This document shows, one piece after another, positions 42,871-50,579 of a DNA stretch of 64,000 nucleotides. The notes under the pieces were generated by a model. That model did not search any database, was not told the origin of the DNA, and saw nothing but the letters and a program-made list of their open reading frames with translations. The DNA comes from Chitinophaga chungangae (GTDB lineage: Bacteria; Bacteroidota; Bacteroidia; Chitinophagales; Chitinophagaceae), in contig NZ_JAGHKP010000002.1 in the NCBI RefSeq assembly GCF_017742215.1, forward strand, positions 1,398,737 to 1,462,736, given 5' to 3'. Numbering within the stretch: the first letter of the stretch is position 1; every line of letters starts with the position of its first letter. Position numbers and translations under genes: made by a program.

Positions 42871-43959
42871 ATGCGATTATTCTTCTTATTGCTACTCTGC
42901 GCCTCCTGCGCTTATGCCCAGGAAAAGCCCGTATTCACAGACGCCCGCAACTTCCAGTTTATCGGCAAAGGCCTGCCCACCGATCCTGTGTACGTAAGGC
43001 TGGACACCGTGCAGACCAGGCCCATGACCGATGCGGTGAAATACCTGAGCACGCACAGCGCGGGCATTGCCGTGCTGTTCCAGACCAATTCCCCGTATAT
43101 CCGCGCCCGTTGGGGGCTGATCAAAGGGCTGTTCTACGCCAACATTACTCCCATCGCGCATAGCGGGCTGGACCTGTACTGCCTGAACAAAGAGGGCCAC
43201 TGGCAATGGTGCGGCGTGGGCCGCCCGGGCGATAAGGACACGATGAACGTCGCGCCCCTGGTATCTAACATGGATACTTCGATGAAACAGTTCCTGCTCT
43301 ACCTGCCCACCTACAACCAGGTTACTTCCCTGGAGATCGGTGTGGCGCCGGGCGCAACGCTTTCGCGCATACCCAATCCCGCAGTAGACACCACCCGCCG
43401 CGTGGTGATCTACGGTTCCAGCATCCTGCAGGGCGCTTCGGCGAGCCGCGCGGGCATGGCGTATCCTTCCATCCTGCAGCGCAAAACGGGATGGGAGTTT
43501 GTCAATCTCGGTTTCAGCGGCAACGGTAAAATGGAATTCCCGGTGGCGGAACTGCTGGCAACGATGCCCGCCAAAGTGTTCGTGCTGGATTGTATTCCCA
43601 ATCCTTCGGCCGAACAGATCCGGGAAAGGGCGTACCCTTTCATCAAACACCTGCTCACCAAACGGCCGGAAGTGCCGGTATTGCTGGTGGAAACGGCCAT
43701 GCGCGAACAGGGATACTTTGATCTGAAAGTAGGCGGGGTTGTCAAAGAAAAGAACGACGCTATACGTGAAGCCTATACGAAATTAAAGAAAGAAGGCTTC
43801 AAACAACTGTATTATTTGCCTGGCACGGACCTGATCGGTCATGATCACGAAGGCACCATCGACGGTGTGCATCTCACAGACCTGGGTTTTACGCGCCAGG
43901 CCGAAGTGATGCTGCCCTTGCTGGAAAAGCTGATGAAAAAATCCACGTCGGCGAAATAA
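42871..43959 (+). CDS. secreted SGNH/GDSL hydrolase (carbohydrate-esterase-like)
   Basis: 362 residues from ATG 42871, which begins a clear signal peptide (MRLFFLLLLCASCAYAQ); the ATG at 42838 is in the preceding terminator region and is rejected. An N-terminal beta-rich domain (about 20-175) precedes the catalytic SGNH domain: IYGSSILQGASASRAGMAYP (Ser, about 185), NLGFSGNGKME (Gly/Asn region), CIPNPSAEQIRER and the C-terminal DGVHLTDLGF (Asp and His, about 330). This two-domain layout is found in secreted esterases of Bacteroidota. The AIM24 gene follows 41 bp later. Confidence 0.88.
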   Translation: MRLFFLLLLCASCAYAQEKPVFTDARNFQFIGKGLPTDPVYVRLDTVQTRPMTDAVKYLSTHSAGIAVLFQTNSPYIRARWGLIKGLFYANITPIAHSGLDLYCLNKEGHWQWCGVGRPGDKDTMNVAPLVSNMDTSMKQFLLYLPTYNQVTSLEIGVAPGATLSRIPNPAVDTTRRVVIYGSSILQGASASRAGMAYPSILQRKTGWEFVNLGFSGNGKMEFPVAELLATMPAKVFVLDCIPNPSAEQIRERAYPFIKHLLTKRPEVPVLLVETAMREQGYFDLKVGGVVKEKNDAIREAYTKLKKEGFKQLYYLPGTDLIGHDHEGTIDGVHLTDLGFTRQAEVMLPLLEKLMKKSTSAK

Positions 43960-44000
43960 CCAAATTCGTAACTTGCTTTCATTAAAAGGCGACAAAACCT

Positions 44001-44786
44001 ATGCTTAATAATCACGAGATCGACTACCGGATTCACGGTGAGGAGATGCAAATAGTAGAAATAGAACTGGACCCGCAGGAGAGCGCGGTAGCGGAAAGCG
44101 GCAGTTTTATGATGATGGACCAGGAAATAAAGATGGAAACCCTTTTCGGGGACGGCTCCGGGGCGCAGCAGGGCTTTTTCGGTAAACTGATGAGCGCCGG
44201 CAAACGCCTGATCACGGGTGAAAGCCTCTTCATTACCGCATTTACCAATGTCGGCCAGGGAAAAAAACGCGTGAGTTTCGCGGCGCCTTACCCGGGCAAG
44301 ATCATCCCGATGGACCTGCGTTTGCTGGGCGGAAAGGTGATCTGCCAGAAAGATGCGTTCCTCTGCGCGGCGCGCGGCGTGAACGTGGGCATCGAGTTCC
44401 AGCGTAAACTCGGCACCGGCATTTTCGGCGGCGAAGGTTTTATTATGCAGAAGCTGGAAGGCGACGGGCTGGCGTTTGTACATGCCGGCGGTTATGTGAT
44501 AGAAAAAGAACTGCAGCCCGGCGAGGTGCTGAAGGTGGATACCGGCTGCGTGGTGGCTTACACCCAGCAGGTGGACTTCGACATCGAGTTTGTTCGGGGC
44601 GTGAAAAATATGGTGTTTGGCGGCGAAGGCCTGTTTTTCGCGGTGCTGAGAGGCCCCGGGAAAGTATGGCTGCAAAGCCTGCCTATCAGCCGTTTGGCGA
44701 GCAGGGTGCTGGCTTACGGCACGGGCGCGAGGAAAGAAGAAGGCAGCATTTTGGGCGGCCTGGGCAATCTGCTGGATGGTGATTGA
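44001..44786 (+). CDS. TIGR00266 / AIM24 family protein
   Basis: 261 residues, cytosolic, beta-rich, without signal. The family signature is present throughout: [20 protein letters not shown] at the start, [40 protein letters not shown] and [20 protein letters not shown] near the end. Related to mitochondrial AIM24 by fold; bacterial function is unknown. Family assignment is firm. Confidence 0.93.
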   Translation: MLNNHEIDYRIHGEEMQIVEIELDPQESAVAESGSFMMMDQEIKMETLFGDGSGAQQGFFGKLMSAGKRLITGESLFITAFTNVGQGKKRVSFAAPYPGKIIPMDLRLLGGKVICQKDAFLCAARGVNVGIEFQRKLGTGIFGGEGFIMQKLEGDGLAFVHAGGYVIEKELQPGEVLKVDTGCVVAYTQQVDFDIEFVRGVKNMVFGGEGLFFAVLRGPGKVWLQSLPISRLASRVLAYGTGARKEEGSILGGLGNLLDGD

Positions 44787-45278
44787 TGTATATTTAATTG
44801 ATTCTCAATGAATTAAAACAAGGCTGCGGGGAGGGAAAGAAATGTCTCCCCGCGGTGCCATATCCGGGAACGACCGTTACCTTTGAAAAAAGTTCCTCCG
44901 TTCATCTATTTTTTGCAAATAATTAACGAACAGATTGCTACTATTGTCTTAATATTGCCCGGAGGCTTAACCAGATACACCGGATTTTTTTGTATATTAG
45001 AGTCTGAACAGCGGCTGGCACTGTGTGGGTGCCACTACAGTAATATCACTGGCGCGGATGAAAGACAATTTATCCTGGTGCTATGAATAAGAATTGAAAA
45101 ACTTACTCATGTTGAAAAATTCAGGTGAATCCCAGGCATGATAAAATTCCAGGTTTTCTTAAGAGTAGGCCGACTAGCGGTTTTAGGATGAGATTCCGGT
45201 TAACCATAAACAACTACCTTAAAAAATTTCCTGTCGAGATGGCTGAGATGTTTAATTTTTAAAATTTCCGCGAAAAAA
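44787..45278. other. A+T-rich intergenic stretch without a supported gene
   Basis: About 490 bp. It has an 8-bp hairpin GCGGGGAG / CTCCCCGC at 44826-44853 (no T-run on either strand), a -7-like TACCTTTG at 44878-44885 and a short hairpin TGGCAC / GTGCCA near 45017-45035. The + frame 44883-45086 starts at TTG and has no protein character. A small RNA starting near 44892 is possible but not supported by other signals. Confidence 0.35.
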
Positions 45279-45309
45279 TTGTAATGCAAGCGGCGCTAAA
45301 TTATCTTTG
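45279..45309 (+). promoter_or_regulatory. Bacteroidota promoter for the RGG-2H phosphoesterase gene
   Basis: TTG at 45279-45281, 20-nt spacer, TATCTTTG at 45302-45309, a full match to TAnnTTTG. Transcription would begin near 45316, leaving a leader of about 185 nt that contains the 43-codon ORF at 45368. Confidence 0.6.
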
Positions 45310-45367
45310 CTGTTCCGGAAAAAATGTAAGAGAAATAAGTATTCAAACGGAAGCCGGTATTTGTATT

Positions 45368-45499
45368 ATGTACGATCAATTATCCCGACGTTATGCGGGT
45401 GAACGCACCGGCGCCCAGATTATAAAACCTAAACAAGTAGGTGAATTTCATTTTTATGAAATCATTGAAAATTGCTTCAAACACGCTTTAATCAAGTAA
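45368..45499 (+). CDS. possible 43-residue upstream ORF
   Basis: ATG 45368 opens MYDQLSRRYAGERTGAQIIK and ends in YEIIENCFKHALIK with TAA at 45497-45499, one base before the ATG of the glycine-rich phosphoesterase gene. The frame is open further upstream to an ATG at 45284, but that codon lies upstream of the predicted transcription start. The one-base gap would allow translational coupling. No family is recognised. It may be a regulatory upstream ORF, a true small protein or chance. Confidence 0.4.
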   Translation: MYDQLSRRYAGERTGAQIIKPKQVGEFHFYEIIENCFKHALIK

Positions 45500-45500
45500 G

Positions 45501-46844
45501 ATGAATTTTGAGAGAAACGAACGCCCCCGAAAGTATTCTCCTGGCTACAACAGAGATCAGCAAGAACCCAACCAAGACCAGGAAGGCGGTTATTCCAAGA
45601 AACCCGAATTTGGCAAAGACGATGACCGTCAATTTCCCCCGCGCGAAGGCGGCTACACTCCACGTGAAGGCGGCTACAGGCCCCGTACAGAAGGTGGTTA
45701 CACCCCCCGTGGCGGCGGCGTGAACAACAGCGGCGGCGAAGGCCCGAACTTTAACCGCGAAGGCGCGTACAACCGCGAGACCGGCGGCTATACTCCCCGT
45801 AACGAAGGCGGTGGTTACCGCGACCGCGACGGCGGCGGCTACAACCGCGACCGTGGCGAAGGCGGCGGTTACAATCGCGGCGGCGGCGGATATGACCGCG
45901 GCGGTGGCGGCGGTTACGACCGTGGCGGCGGTGGTGGATACGATCGCGGCGGCGGATATGACCGTGGCGGCGGTGGTGGATACGACCGTGGCGGCGGCGG
46001 CTATGATCGCGGTGGCGGTGGTTACGACCGCGGCGGCGGTGGCGGCGGCTACAATCGCGGTGGTGGCGGTGGCTACGATCGCGGCGGTGGTGGTGGTTAC
46101 GACCGCGGTGGCGGTGGTGGCGGCTACAATCGCGGTGGCGGCGGCGGTTACGATCGCGGCGGCGGTGGCGGCGGCTACAATCGCGGCGGTGGCGGCGGCT
46201 TCAACCGCGGTGGCGGCGGAGGTTTCAACCGTGGCGGCGGCGCACCCCGTCAGGGTAAGCCCGGAGGTTTTAACCGCGCACCCAAACCAGATAACAAGAT
46301 CTATTTTATTGCACTGCTGCCCACAGCGGAAGTAGGTAAGGAGATCATTAAAATAAAACAGGATTTCGCAGAACAGTACGGACCCATGTACGCGCTGAAA
46401 GTGCTCCCGCATATCACCCTGCAGGTGCCTTTCACCGCAGATCCCAGCCTCGAAAGAGCTTTCTGCGAAGAACTGACCGAATTCGCCAAAACACAGGCGC
46501 CTTTCGAAGTTTCACTGAACGGTTTCGGCACATTCCCGAACAAACAGAACCGCGTTCTCTTCATCAACGTGGAGAAAAGCGAGACCATGAGCGCAATGCA
46601 CCGTCAGCTCATCAACTTCCTCAGGAAAGAATTCGGCTTCAGCACCATGCTGGCACGTACCGGCTTCACCCCGCACGTAACCGTAGCCTTCAAAGACCTT
46701 GAAGACGCACAGTTCGAAAAGGCCTGGCCCGAGTACGAAAACAAAGAATACAAAGCATCTTTCAAAGTGAACAACCTGTACTTCCTGCGCCACAACGGCA
46801 AATCATGGGAAGTATTGCAGAAATGCAAACTGGGCGGCGCCTGA
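45501..46844 (+). CDS. 2H phosphoesterase (2'-5' RNA ligase family) with long RGG-like N-terminal array
   Basis: 447 residues in two parts. The C-terminal domain (about 265-447) is a 2H phosphoesterase: NKIYFIALLPTAEVGKEIIK opens it and the two catalytic His-x-Thr motifs are intact, HITL (304-307) and HVTV (392-395). Such enzymes act on 2'-5' or cyclic phosphodiester bonds in RNA or nucleotides. The N-terminus is disordered: a charged Pro/Arg/Glu segment with GGYTPR units (about 50-105), then 16 units of [YF][DN]R followed by 3-6 Gly (about 124-247). Gly/Arg/aromatic arrays of this type bind RNA and promote condensation in eukaryotic proteins. A combined RNA-binding and RNA-processing role is inferred. 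Confidence 0.88.
   Translation: MNFERNERPRKYSPGYNRDQQEPNQDQEGGYSKKPEFGKDDDRQFPPREGGYTPREGGYRPRTEGGYTPRGGGVNNSGGEGPNFNREGAYNRETGGYTPRNEGGGYRDRDGGGYNRDRGEGGGYNRGGGGYDRGGGGGYDRGGGGGYDRGGGYDRGGGGGYDRGGGGYDRGGGGYDRGGGGGGYNRGGGGGYDRGGGGGYDRGGGGGGYNRGGGGGYDRGGGGGGYNRGGGGGFNRGGGGGFNRGGGAPRQGKPGGFNRAPKPDNKIYFIALLPTAEVGKEIIKIKQDFAEQYGPMYALKVLPHITLQVPFTADPSLERAFCEELTEFAKTQAPFEVSLNGFGTFPNKQNRVLFINVEKSETMSAMHRQLINFLRKEFGFSTMLARTGFTPHVTVAFKDLEDAQFEKAWPEYENKEYKASFKVNNLYFLRHNGKSWEVLQKCKLGGA
45870..46241 (+). repeat. G+C-rich coding repeat encoding 16 [YF][DN]R-G(n) units
   Basis: Imperfect tandem repeats of 18-27 bp, TAY-RAY-CGY followed by GGN codons, encode residues 124-247 of the 2H phosphoesterase. Unit length varies by whole Gly codons, so the frame is kept. 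The Gly codons are nearly all GGC or GGT in mixed order, so units are not identical at DNA level. This is an unstable, slippage-prone tract and also explains the long Ala/Val-rich open frames on both strands here. Confidence 0.9.
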
Positions 46845-46866
46845 GAATAAGATGTTTTCCGATACT

Positions 46867-46902
46867 AAAAATCCGGGTCCTTAATATGGCCCGGATTTTT
46901 TT
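46867..46902 (+). terminator. rho-independent terminator after the 2H phosphoesterase gene
   Basis: Stem AAAAATCCGGGTCC / GGCCCGGATTTTT (one mismatch or G-T pair) with loop TTAATAT, followed by T residues. Confidence 0.88.
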
Positions 46903-47150
46903 GTTGCATACTGGACACATGTGGGAAATTTATGTTTGAGGAGGCCTTTAATGTGAACGTGTGAAATTATATGTGGCTGCAGATCGCCAGTGATTTGAAA
47001 GATACACCCGGTAAAAAAAAGTTTAAACGGGAAGTTGTTTTGCGTAGGTGAAATGCCGGTTGGGCCTGTGAAGACAGGCTTGCGCAGGGCATAGAGAGAA
47101 CGGGAAATAAACAATGGAATTTATTACCTGATTTTTATTTGAATGCCGTT

Positions 47151-48128
47151 TTACCTGCTAATCCTGTAAACGTCCTTCTCCTCCTCGCTGATCGTTACTC
47201 CGGCCGCTTTTGAGATCACATCCAGCACTTCCGCAAGCGAAGGATCGCTGAACGTTCCCGTATAATTAAGCGTGAGAAGGGAAGAATCCGATACCACGAA
47301 TCGTACGTTAAAATAATTCTCGACAGCCGTAAGTGTTTTGTACAGCGGCATGTTGTGAAAATACAGGCGGTTCTCTTTCCAGGCCATAAAATTCGGATCG
47401 CCATTTTTAACCTGCTGCGGTTCTTTGTCCTGCTGAAGAATGGCGCTATTCCCCGCCGTAAGCACCAGCGCGCCTTCTTCGCCCTTCTTCCCGGAAAAGG
47501 CCACTTTGCCGGTCACAACATCGAGCTGAACGGGTTTATGTTCGTACGCCTTGATCACGAAAGAAGTGCCCAGCACTTTGGTTTGCGATGCGCCTGCGGC
47601 CACGATGAACGGATTGGCGGCGTCAGCGGCCACATCGAAAAAGGCTTCGCCTTTCAGTTTCACGGTACGGTTATCGTCTCCGAAACCGGCGTTGTAACTC
47701 ACCTGGCTGTTGCGGTTAAGATATACGCGGCTGCCGTCAGGCAGGGTGAAGGTTTTTTTATCGGCGTCCGCCACCAGTACGGTTTCTTTACCGCGCTGAA
47801 CGAGGGTGAAAACAAGACCGGCCGCTGCCACTATCACGACGGCCGCCGCGGCCATGCGCCACCAGCTGTTGCGGCGGGTTACCACGCGCAGCGGTTCCGG
47901 GGCGGCCACATTCCCGGAAAACCTTTGCCAGTTGCGTTCAACATCGGGCTCGGGCATGCCGGCATAAGCGTCCGCCGTCAGGTCCCAGGTATCTTTCAGT
48001 GCTTCATAGTAGGCCTGGTTGGCGGGATCGGCCTCCAGCCAGGATTGTAATTGCGCCATCTCTTCCGCGGAGATCTCCCCCTCGATTTCCCGGGCAATCA
48101 GTGTGTCAATATGATCGTTGCTCAACAT
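47151..48128 (-). CDS. FecR family anti-sigma factor
   Basis: 325 residues. N-terminal sigma-binding part (LIAREIEGEISAEEMAQLQS, about 9-28), one membrane segment near 91-110 (MAAAAVVIVAAAGLVFTLVQ), the FecR domain (about 125-225; TFTLPDGSRVYLNRNSQVSY, KLKGEAFFDVAADAANPFIV) and a C-terminal DUF4974 domain (about 255-322; LYFHNMPLYKTLTAVENYFN). It follows the ECF sigma gene by 67 bp on the same strand. No TonB receptor or SusC follows, so its signal partner is not local. Confidence 0.93.
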   Translation of the reverse strand: MLSNDHIDTLIAREIEGEISAEEMAQLQSWLEADPANQAYYEALKDTWDLTADAYAGMPEPDVERNWQRFSGNVAAPEPLRVVTRRNSWWRMAAAAVVIVAAAGLVFTLVQRGKETVLVADADKKTFTLPDGSRVYLNRNSQVSYNAGFGDDNRTVKLKGEAFFDVAADAANPFIVAAGASQTKVLGTSFVIKAYEHKPVQLDVVTGKVAFSGKKGEEGALVLTAGNSAILQQDKEPQQVKNGDPNFMAWKENRLYFHNMPLYKTLTAVENYFNVRFVVSDSSLLTLNYTGTFSDPSLAEVLDVISKAAGVTISEEEKDVYRISR

Positions 48129-48195
48129 GCTTGATGCTATTACGGATTATTATCTGTTACTACTTTCTTCCAAGGTTGATAAAAAGGGCTGCCGG

Positions 48196-48732
48196 TTATT
48201 CTAAAAATTCCTTCAGCGAAACCCGCAGCTTTTTCAGCGCCGTTATCATCTGGTTCTCGACGGTTTTGACGGAGAGTTGCAGATGTTGCGCTATTTCTTT
48301 GTAACTCATTTCTTCGTACCGGCTCAGGATGAATATTTCCCTGCATTTTTCCGGCAATTGGTCCACCGCTTCCCGGATCTTTTGTTTCGTTTCCCTGACG
48401 TGCACGGTGGGAGCGGTGGTGCGGAGGTCTTCCACGGCAGGGCTCAGCTCCTGGTGAACGCCTCCGCGGCGTTTGTTTTTGTCGATGTGGTCCAGGGCCA
48501 TATTGACCGCCGCACGGTGGAGGTATGCTTTGAAATACACCTCGTTCAGCTGGTCGCGGCGGTTCCATATCTTGATAAAAACTTCCTGCGCCAGGTCTTC
48601 AGCGGTAGCCATGTCTGGTATCAACCGGTAAATGGACTTGCAGACCAGCGGGAAATATGTTTTAAAAAGCGCTTCCATAAACTGGCGCTCATCTTCCTGC
48701 AAAAGGCTTTGTAACCGTGCGTTTTCGGGCAT
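48196..48732 (-). CDS. ECF-type RNA polymerase sigma-70 factor
   Basis: 178 residues from ATG 48730-48732 (MPENARLQSLLQEDERQFME). Upstream in-frame ATGs at 48777 and 48819 would lengthen it to 193 or 207 residues; the shorter start gives the usual family length. Region 2 (about 18-85): FMEALFKTYFPLVCKSIYRL, TAEDLAQEVFIKIWNRRDQL. Region 4 (about 120-170): VDQLPEKCREIFILSRYEEM, SYKEIAQHLQLSVKTVENQM. It forms a unit with the downstream FecR and lies behind the head-GIN gene. Confidence 0.92.
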   Translation of the reverse strand: MPENARLQSLLQEDERQFMEALFKTYFPLVCKSIYRLIPDMATAEDLAQEVFIKIWNRRDQLNEVYFKAYLHRAAVNMALDHIDKNKRRGGVHQELSPAVEDLRTTAPTVHVRETKQKIREAVDQLPEKCREIFILSRYEEMSYKEIAQHLQLSVKTVENQMITALKKLRVSLKEFLE

Positions 48733-48832
48733 GGTGCAAAAATAACCTTTATGCTGGTTCTCAGCGTGGGCATTCATGCCGCGCGCCGGGTGTGACAGTA
48801 ATAGTGCGGTAGCTTTCATGAAATATATTGGC

Positions 48833-49594
48833 CTATAACTTTATAACCTTCCCCGAGCCTGCGATCTTCACGTTTACCGTGCCGGGCGTACCTTTGTAGC
48901 GGATATTGCCGCTACCGTTGATCCTTGCGTCCAGGCGGTCGCTCACCCAGATCGTCTGTTCGCCGGAGCCGTTCACATTCACGTTTGCCGTGGCGGTCTG
49001 CAGTTCCTGCGCGTTCACGTCGCCGCTGCCGTTGATTTCGGAGAAATACGAGTTGGATTTGCCTTCCAGCCTGAGATTGCCGGAGCCGTTCAGATGCATG
49101 CGCACTTCGTTGGCGTCCAGTTTCAGGTTGGCGTCTGCGCTGCCGTTGATCTCGTAGGAGAAGCTGGTGCTCCTGATCGTGTCCGTACCGGTAAGCGAGC
49201 CGGAACCGGAAAACACGATCTTTTTCCAGGTTTCACCCTGGATGTACACGTGTATCGGTCTGAACCGCTTGAGATTCACGCCATTGCGGATCTTTACGCG
49301 AAGGGTATTGCCGCTCACGTACGTTTCGATGATGCGCATTACGTTGTCTTCCGCTTCCACCTTCAAAGGCGCCAGCTGGCCCTGTTTGATATGAACTTCC
49401 ACCGGCCCGTCGATCGTGACCTCTTCAAACCGGTCTATCTGCCTTTCTTCGGTGACCACCTGGCCGGAGCCGTAAACGTTTTCGCGGGCGCAGCCGGTGA
49501 GTATCATGCCGAAGATCGCCAGCAGGCAAAGGATAAGGCCTGCGCTGAGGCCACTGTAGGTAAATACTGTTTCTTGTTTAGCCGTCATTTTCAT
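48833..49594 (-). CDS. head-GIN domain (DUF2807) lipoprotein
   Basis: 253 residues with a lipoprotein signal ending ILCLLAIFGMILTGC (Cys 35). From about residue 50 the DUF2807 beta-helix repeats appear: EEVTIDGPVEVHIKQGQ, then a ladder of NGSG / SGSG turns (FSGSGSLTGT, YEINGSADAN, HLNGSGNLRL, INGSGDVNAQ, NVNGSGEQTI, INGSGNIRYK, IAGSGKVIKL). The regular turns mark a right-handed beta helix exposed at the envelope. Function is unknown. It precedes the ECF sigma gene by about 100 bp and may be part of that transcript. Confidence 0.92.
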   Translation of the reverse strand: MKMTAKQETVFTYSGLSAGLILCLLAIFGMILTGCARENVYGSGQVVTEERQIDRFEEVTIDGPVEVHIKQGQLAPLKVEAEDNVMRIIETYVSGNTLRVKIRNGVNLKRFRPIHVYIQGETWKKIVFSGSGSLTGTDTIRSTSFSYEINGSADANLKLDANEVRMHLNGSGNLRLEGKSNSYFSEINGSGDVNAQELQTATANVNVNGSGEQTIWVSDRLDARINGSGNIRYKGTPGTVNVKIAGSGKVIKL

Positions 49595-49703
49595 ACAAAA
49601 AGTGTTTTTAGGGGGTAAGCCACAATGGTGACTTCTCTATCATGACGGAAAAAGGAAAGGGCACCCCCAGAAGCTTCCAAAAAAAGCCCCGGGACGCCCG
49701 AAA

Positions 49704-49741
49704 AAAGGAAGCCGGTCTCTGAACGCATCAGAGACCGGCTT
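49704..49741 (-). terminator. rho-independent terminator after the small secreted protein gene
   Basis: Perfect 14-bp stem AAGCCGGTCTCTGA / TCAGAGACCGGCTT with five-base loop (49709-49741), followed on the minus strand by CCTTTTTTC. It lies between the small secreted protein (upstream) and the head-GIN gene (downstream). Confidence 0.92.
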
Positions 49742-49763
49742 GATTAACCCCTATGAAAACCAA

Positions 49764-50078
49764 CTATTGCGCTAATTTGATTTCACCGAGATCGGTAGCT
49801 TTACCGTCTTCAACTTTCACGTCGGTGATAGTTGCATCCTTGAACGGCTCTTTTGCGTCAACGATTACGGTGTAAGTGCCTGCTTTAGCAGCAGCAAAAG
49901 AGAATGCACCATCAGCTATGGCTGTTTTCAGCGTGTCGGTGCCAGATACTGCCCAGGCTTCGGTAGCGCCGTCTGCGGGTACTACTTTACCGGAAATGGA
50001 ACCGTCGAATCCTTTGAATGCGAATGCGCCGAAAGCTACGGCTGCTACTGCCAACAGGCTTAATTTTGCTTTTTTCAT
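49764..50078 (-). CDS. small secreted protein with carboxypeptidase-regulatory-like fold
   Basis: 104 residues from ATG 50076-50078 (MKKAKLSLLAVAAVAFGAFA, signal peptide). The mature part of about 80 residues has the beta-sandwich pattern of carboxypeptidase-regulatory-like domains: GSISGKVVPADGATEAWAVS, then FSFAAAKAGTYTVIVDAKEP and KDATITDVKVEDGKATDLGE. A single free-standing domain exported to the periplasm or outside; function unknown. It is monocistronic, enclosed by a long upstream region and a strong terminator. Confidence 0.78.
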   Translation of the reverse strand: MKKAKLSLLAVAAVAFGAFAFKGFDGSISGKVVPADGATEAWAVSGTDTLKTAIADGAFSFAAAKAGTYTVIVDAKEPFKDATITDVKVEDGKATDLGEIKLAQ

Positions 50079-50579
50079 AGCATACAATTTTTAAAAGGTT
50101 TAATAATAAAGAATGGTTCAAGTAAATAGTGTTCTCGATAAAAGATGTTTTGATTAAAATTATTGGGCTCTTTGAGAATTTTGCAAACACCATGCCACAA
50201 CGTGCCAAAAAATGCATTTAACATTTCTTTAAAAAACCTTTAACAGTCTGGGTTTGCGGGGATTACTCAAATAAGTAGTTTTCGTATACCCATTCCTGTT
50301 ATACAGCCTTAAGGCCCGATAATAAATGGTTTGAGGCGATTTGCAAAGAACGGTGCGTAAGACTTTTTCTCACGGCGGTAATAGCAACAAATATATTGCC
50401 AAACAAACAGCAATAGGCCCTCCGGAAGCGCTCAATCCTTCTCCCGTATTAGGTTTCAGGATTTTTCTAGAAAAGTCTACTGAGTTTGTGTACTTTTGCT
50501 ACCCGGGAGGGCAGCGGAACTTTACGGCTGATTCCCTAATTTTACAGACTTATATATACCTAATCATAAAGAAACCGTA
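50079..50579. promoter_or_regulatory. divergent intergenic region with a -7 element for korA
   Basis: About 500 bp between divergent genes. The only clear signal is TACTTTTG at 50491-50498, a match to TAnnTTTG about 82 bp before the korA start, with no good -33 element. The + frame 50341-50580 ends at the korA start region and shows no protein character. No hairpins or repeats were seen. Confidence 0.4.

Noticed and set aside
44883..45086. 67-codon + frame starting at TTG after the AIM24 gene
   Set aside because: Non-ATG start inside a -7-like element, low-complexity start and no family character; more likely non-coding.
45870..46241. Repeat array considered as a CRISPR
   Set aside because: Units are contiguous, coding, lack spacers and vary by single codons; no cas genes are nearby.
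45492..46412. Ala/Val/Thr-rich minus strand frame and a similar + strand frame at 45811-46335
   Set aside because: Both are alternative readings of the GGC/GGT repeat that encodes the [YF][DN]R-G(n) array; simple repeats stay open in several frames.
46881..47114. 77-codon minus strand frame downstream of the 2H phosphoesterase
   Set aside because: Includes part of the terminator stem and has no recognisable features.
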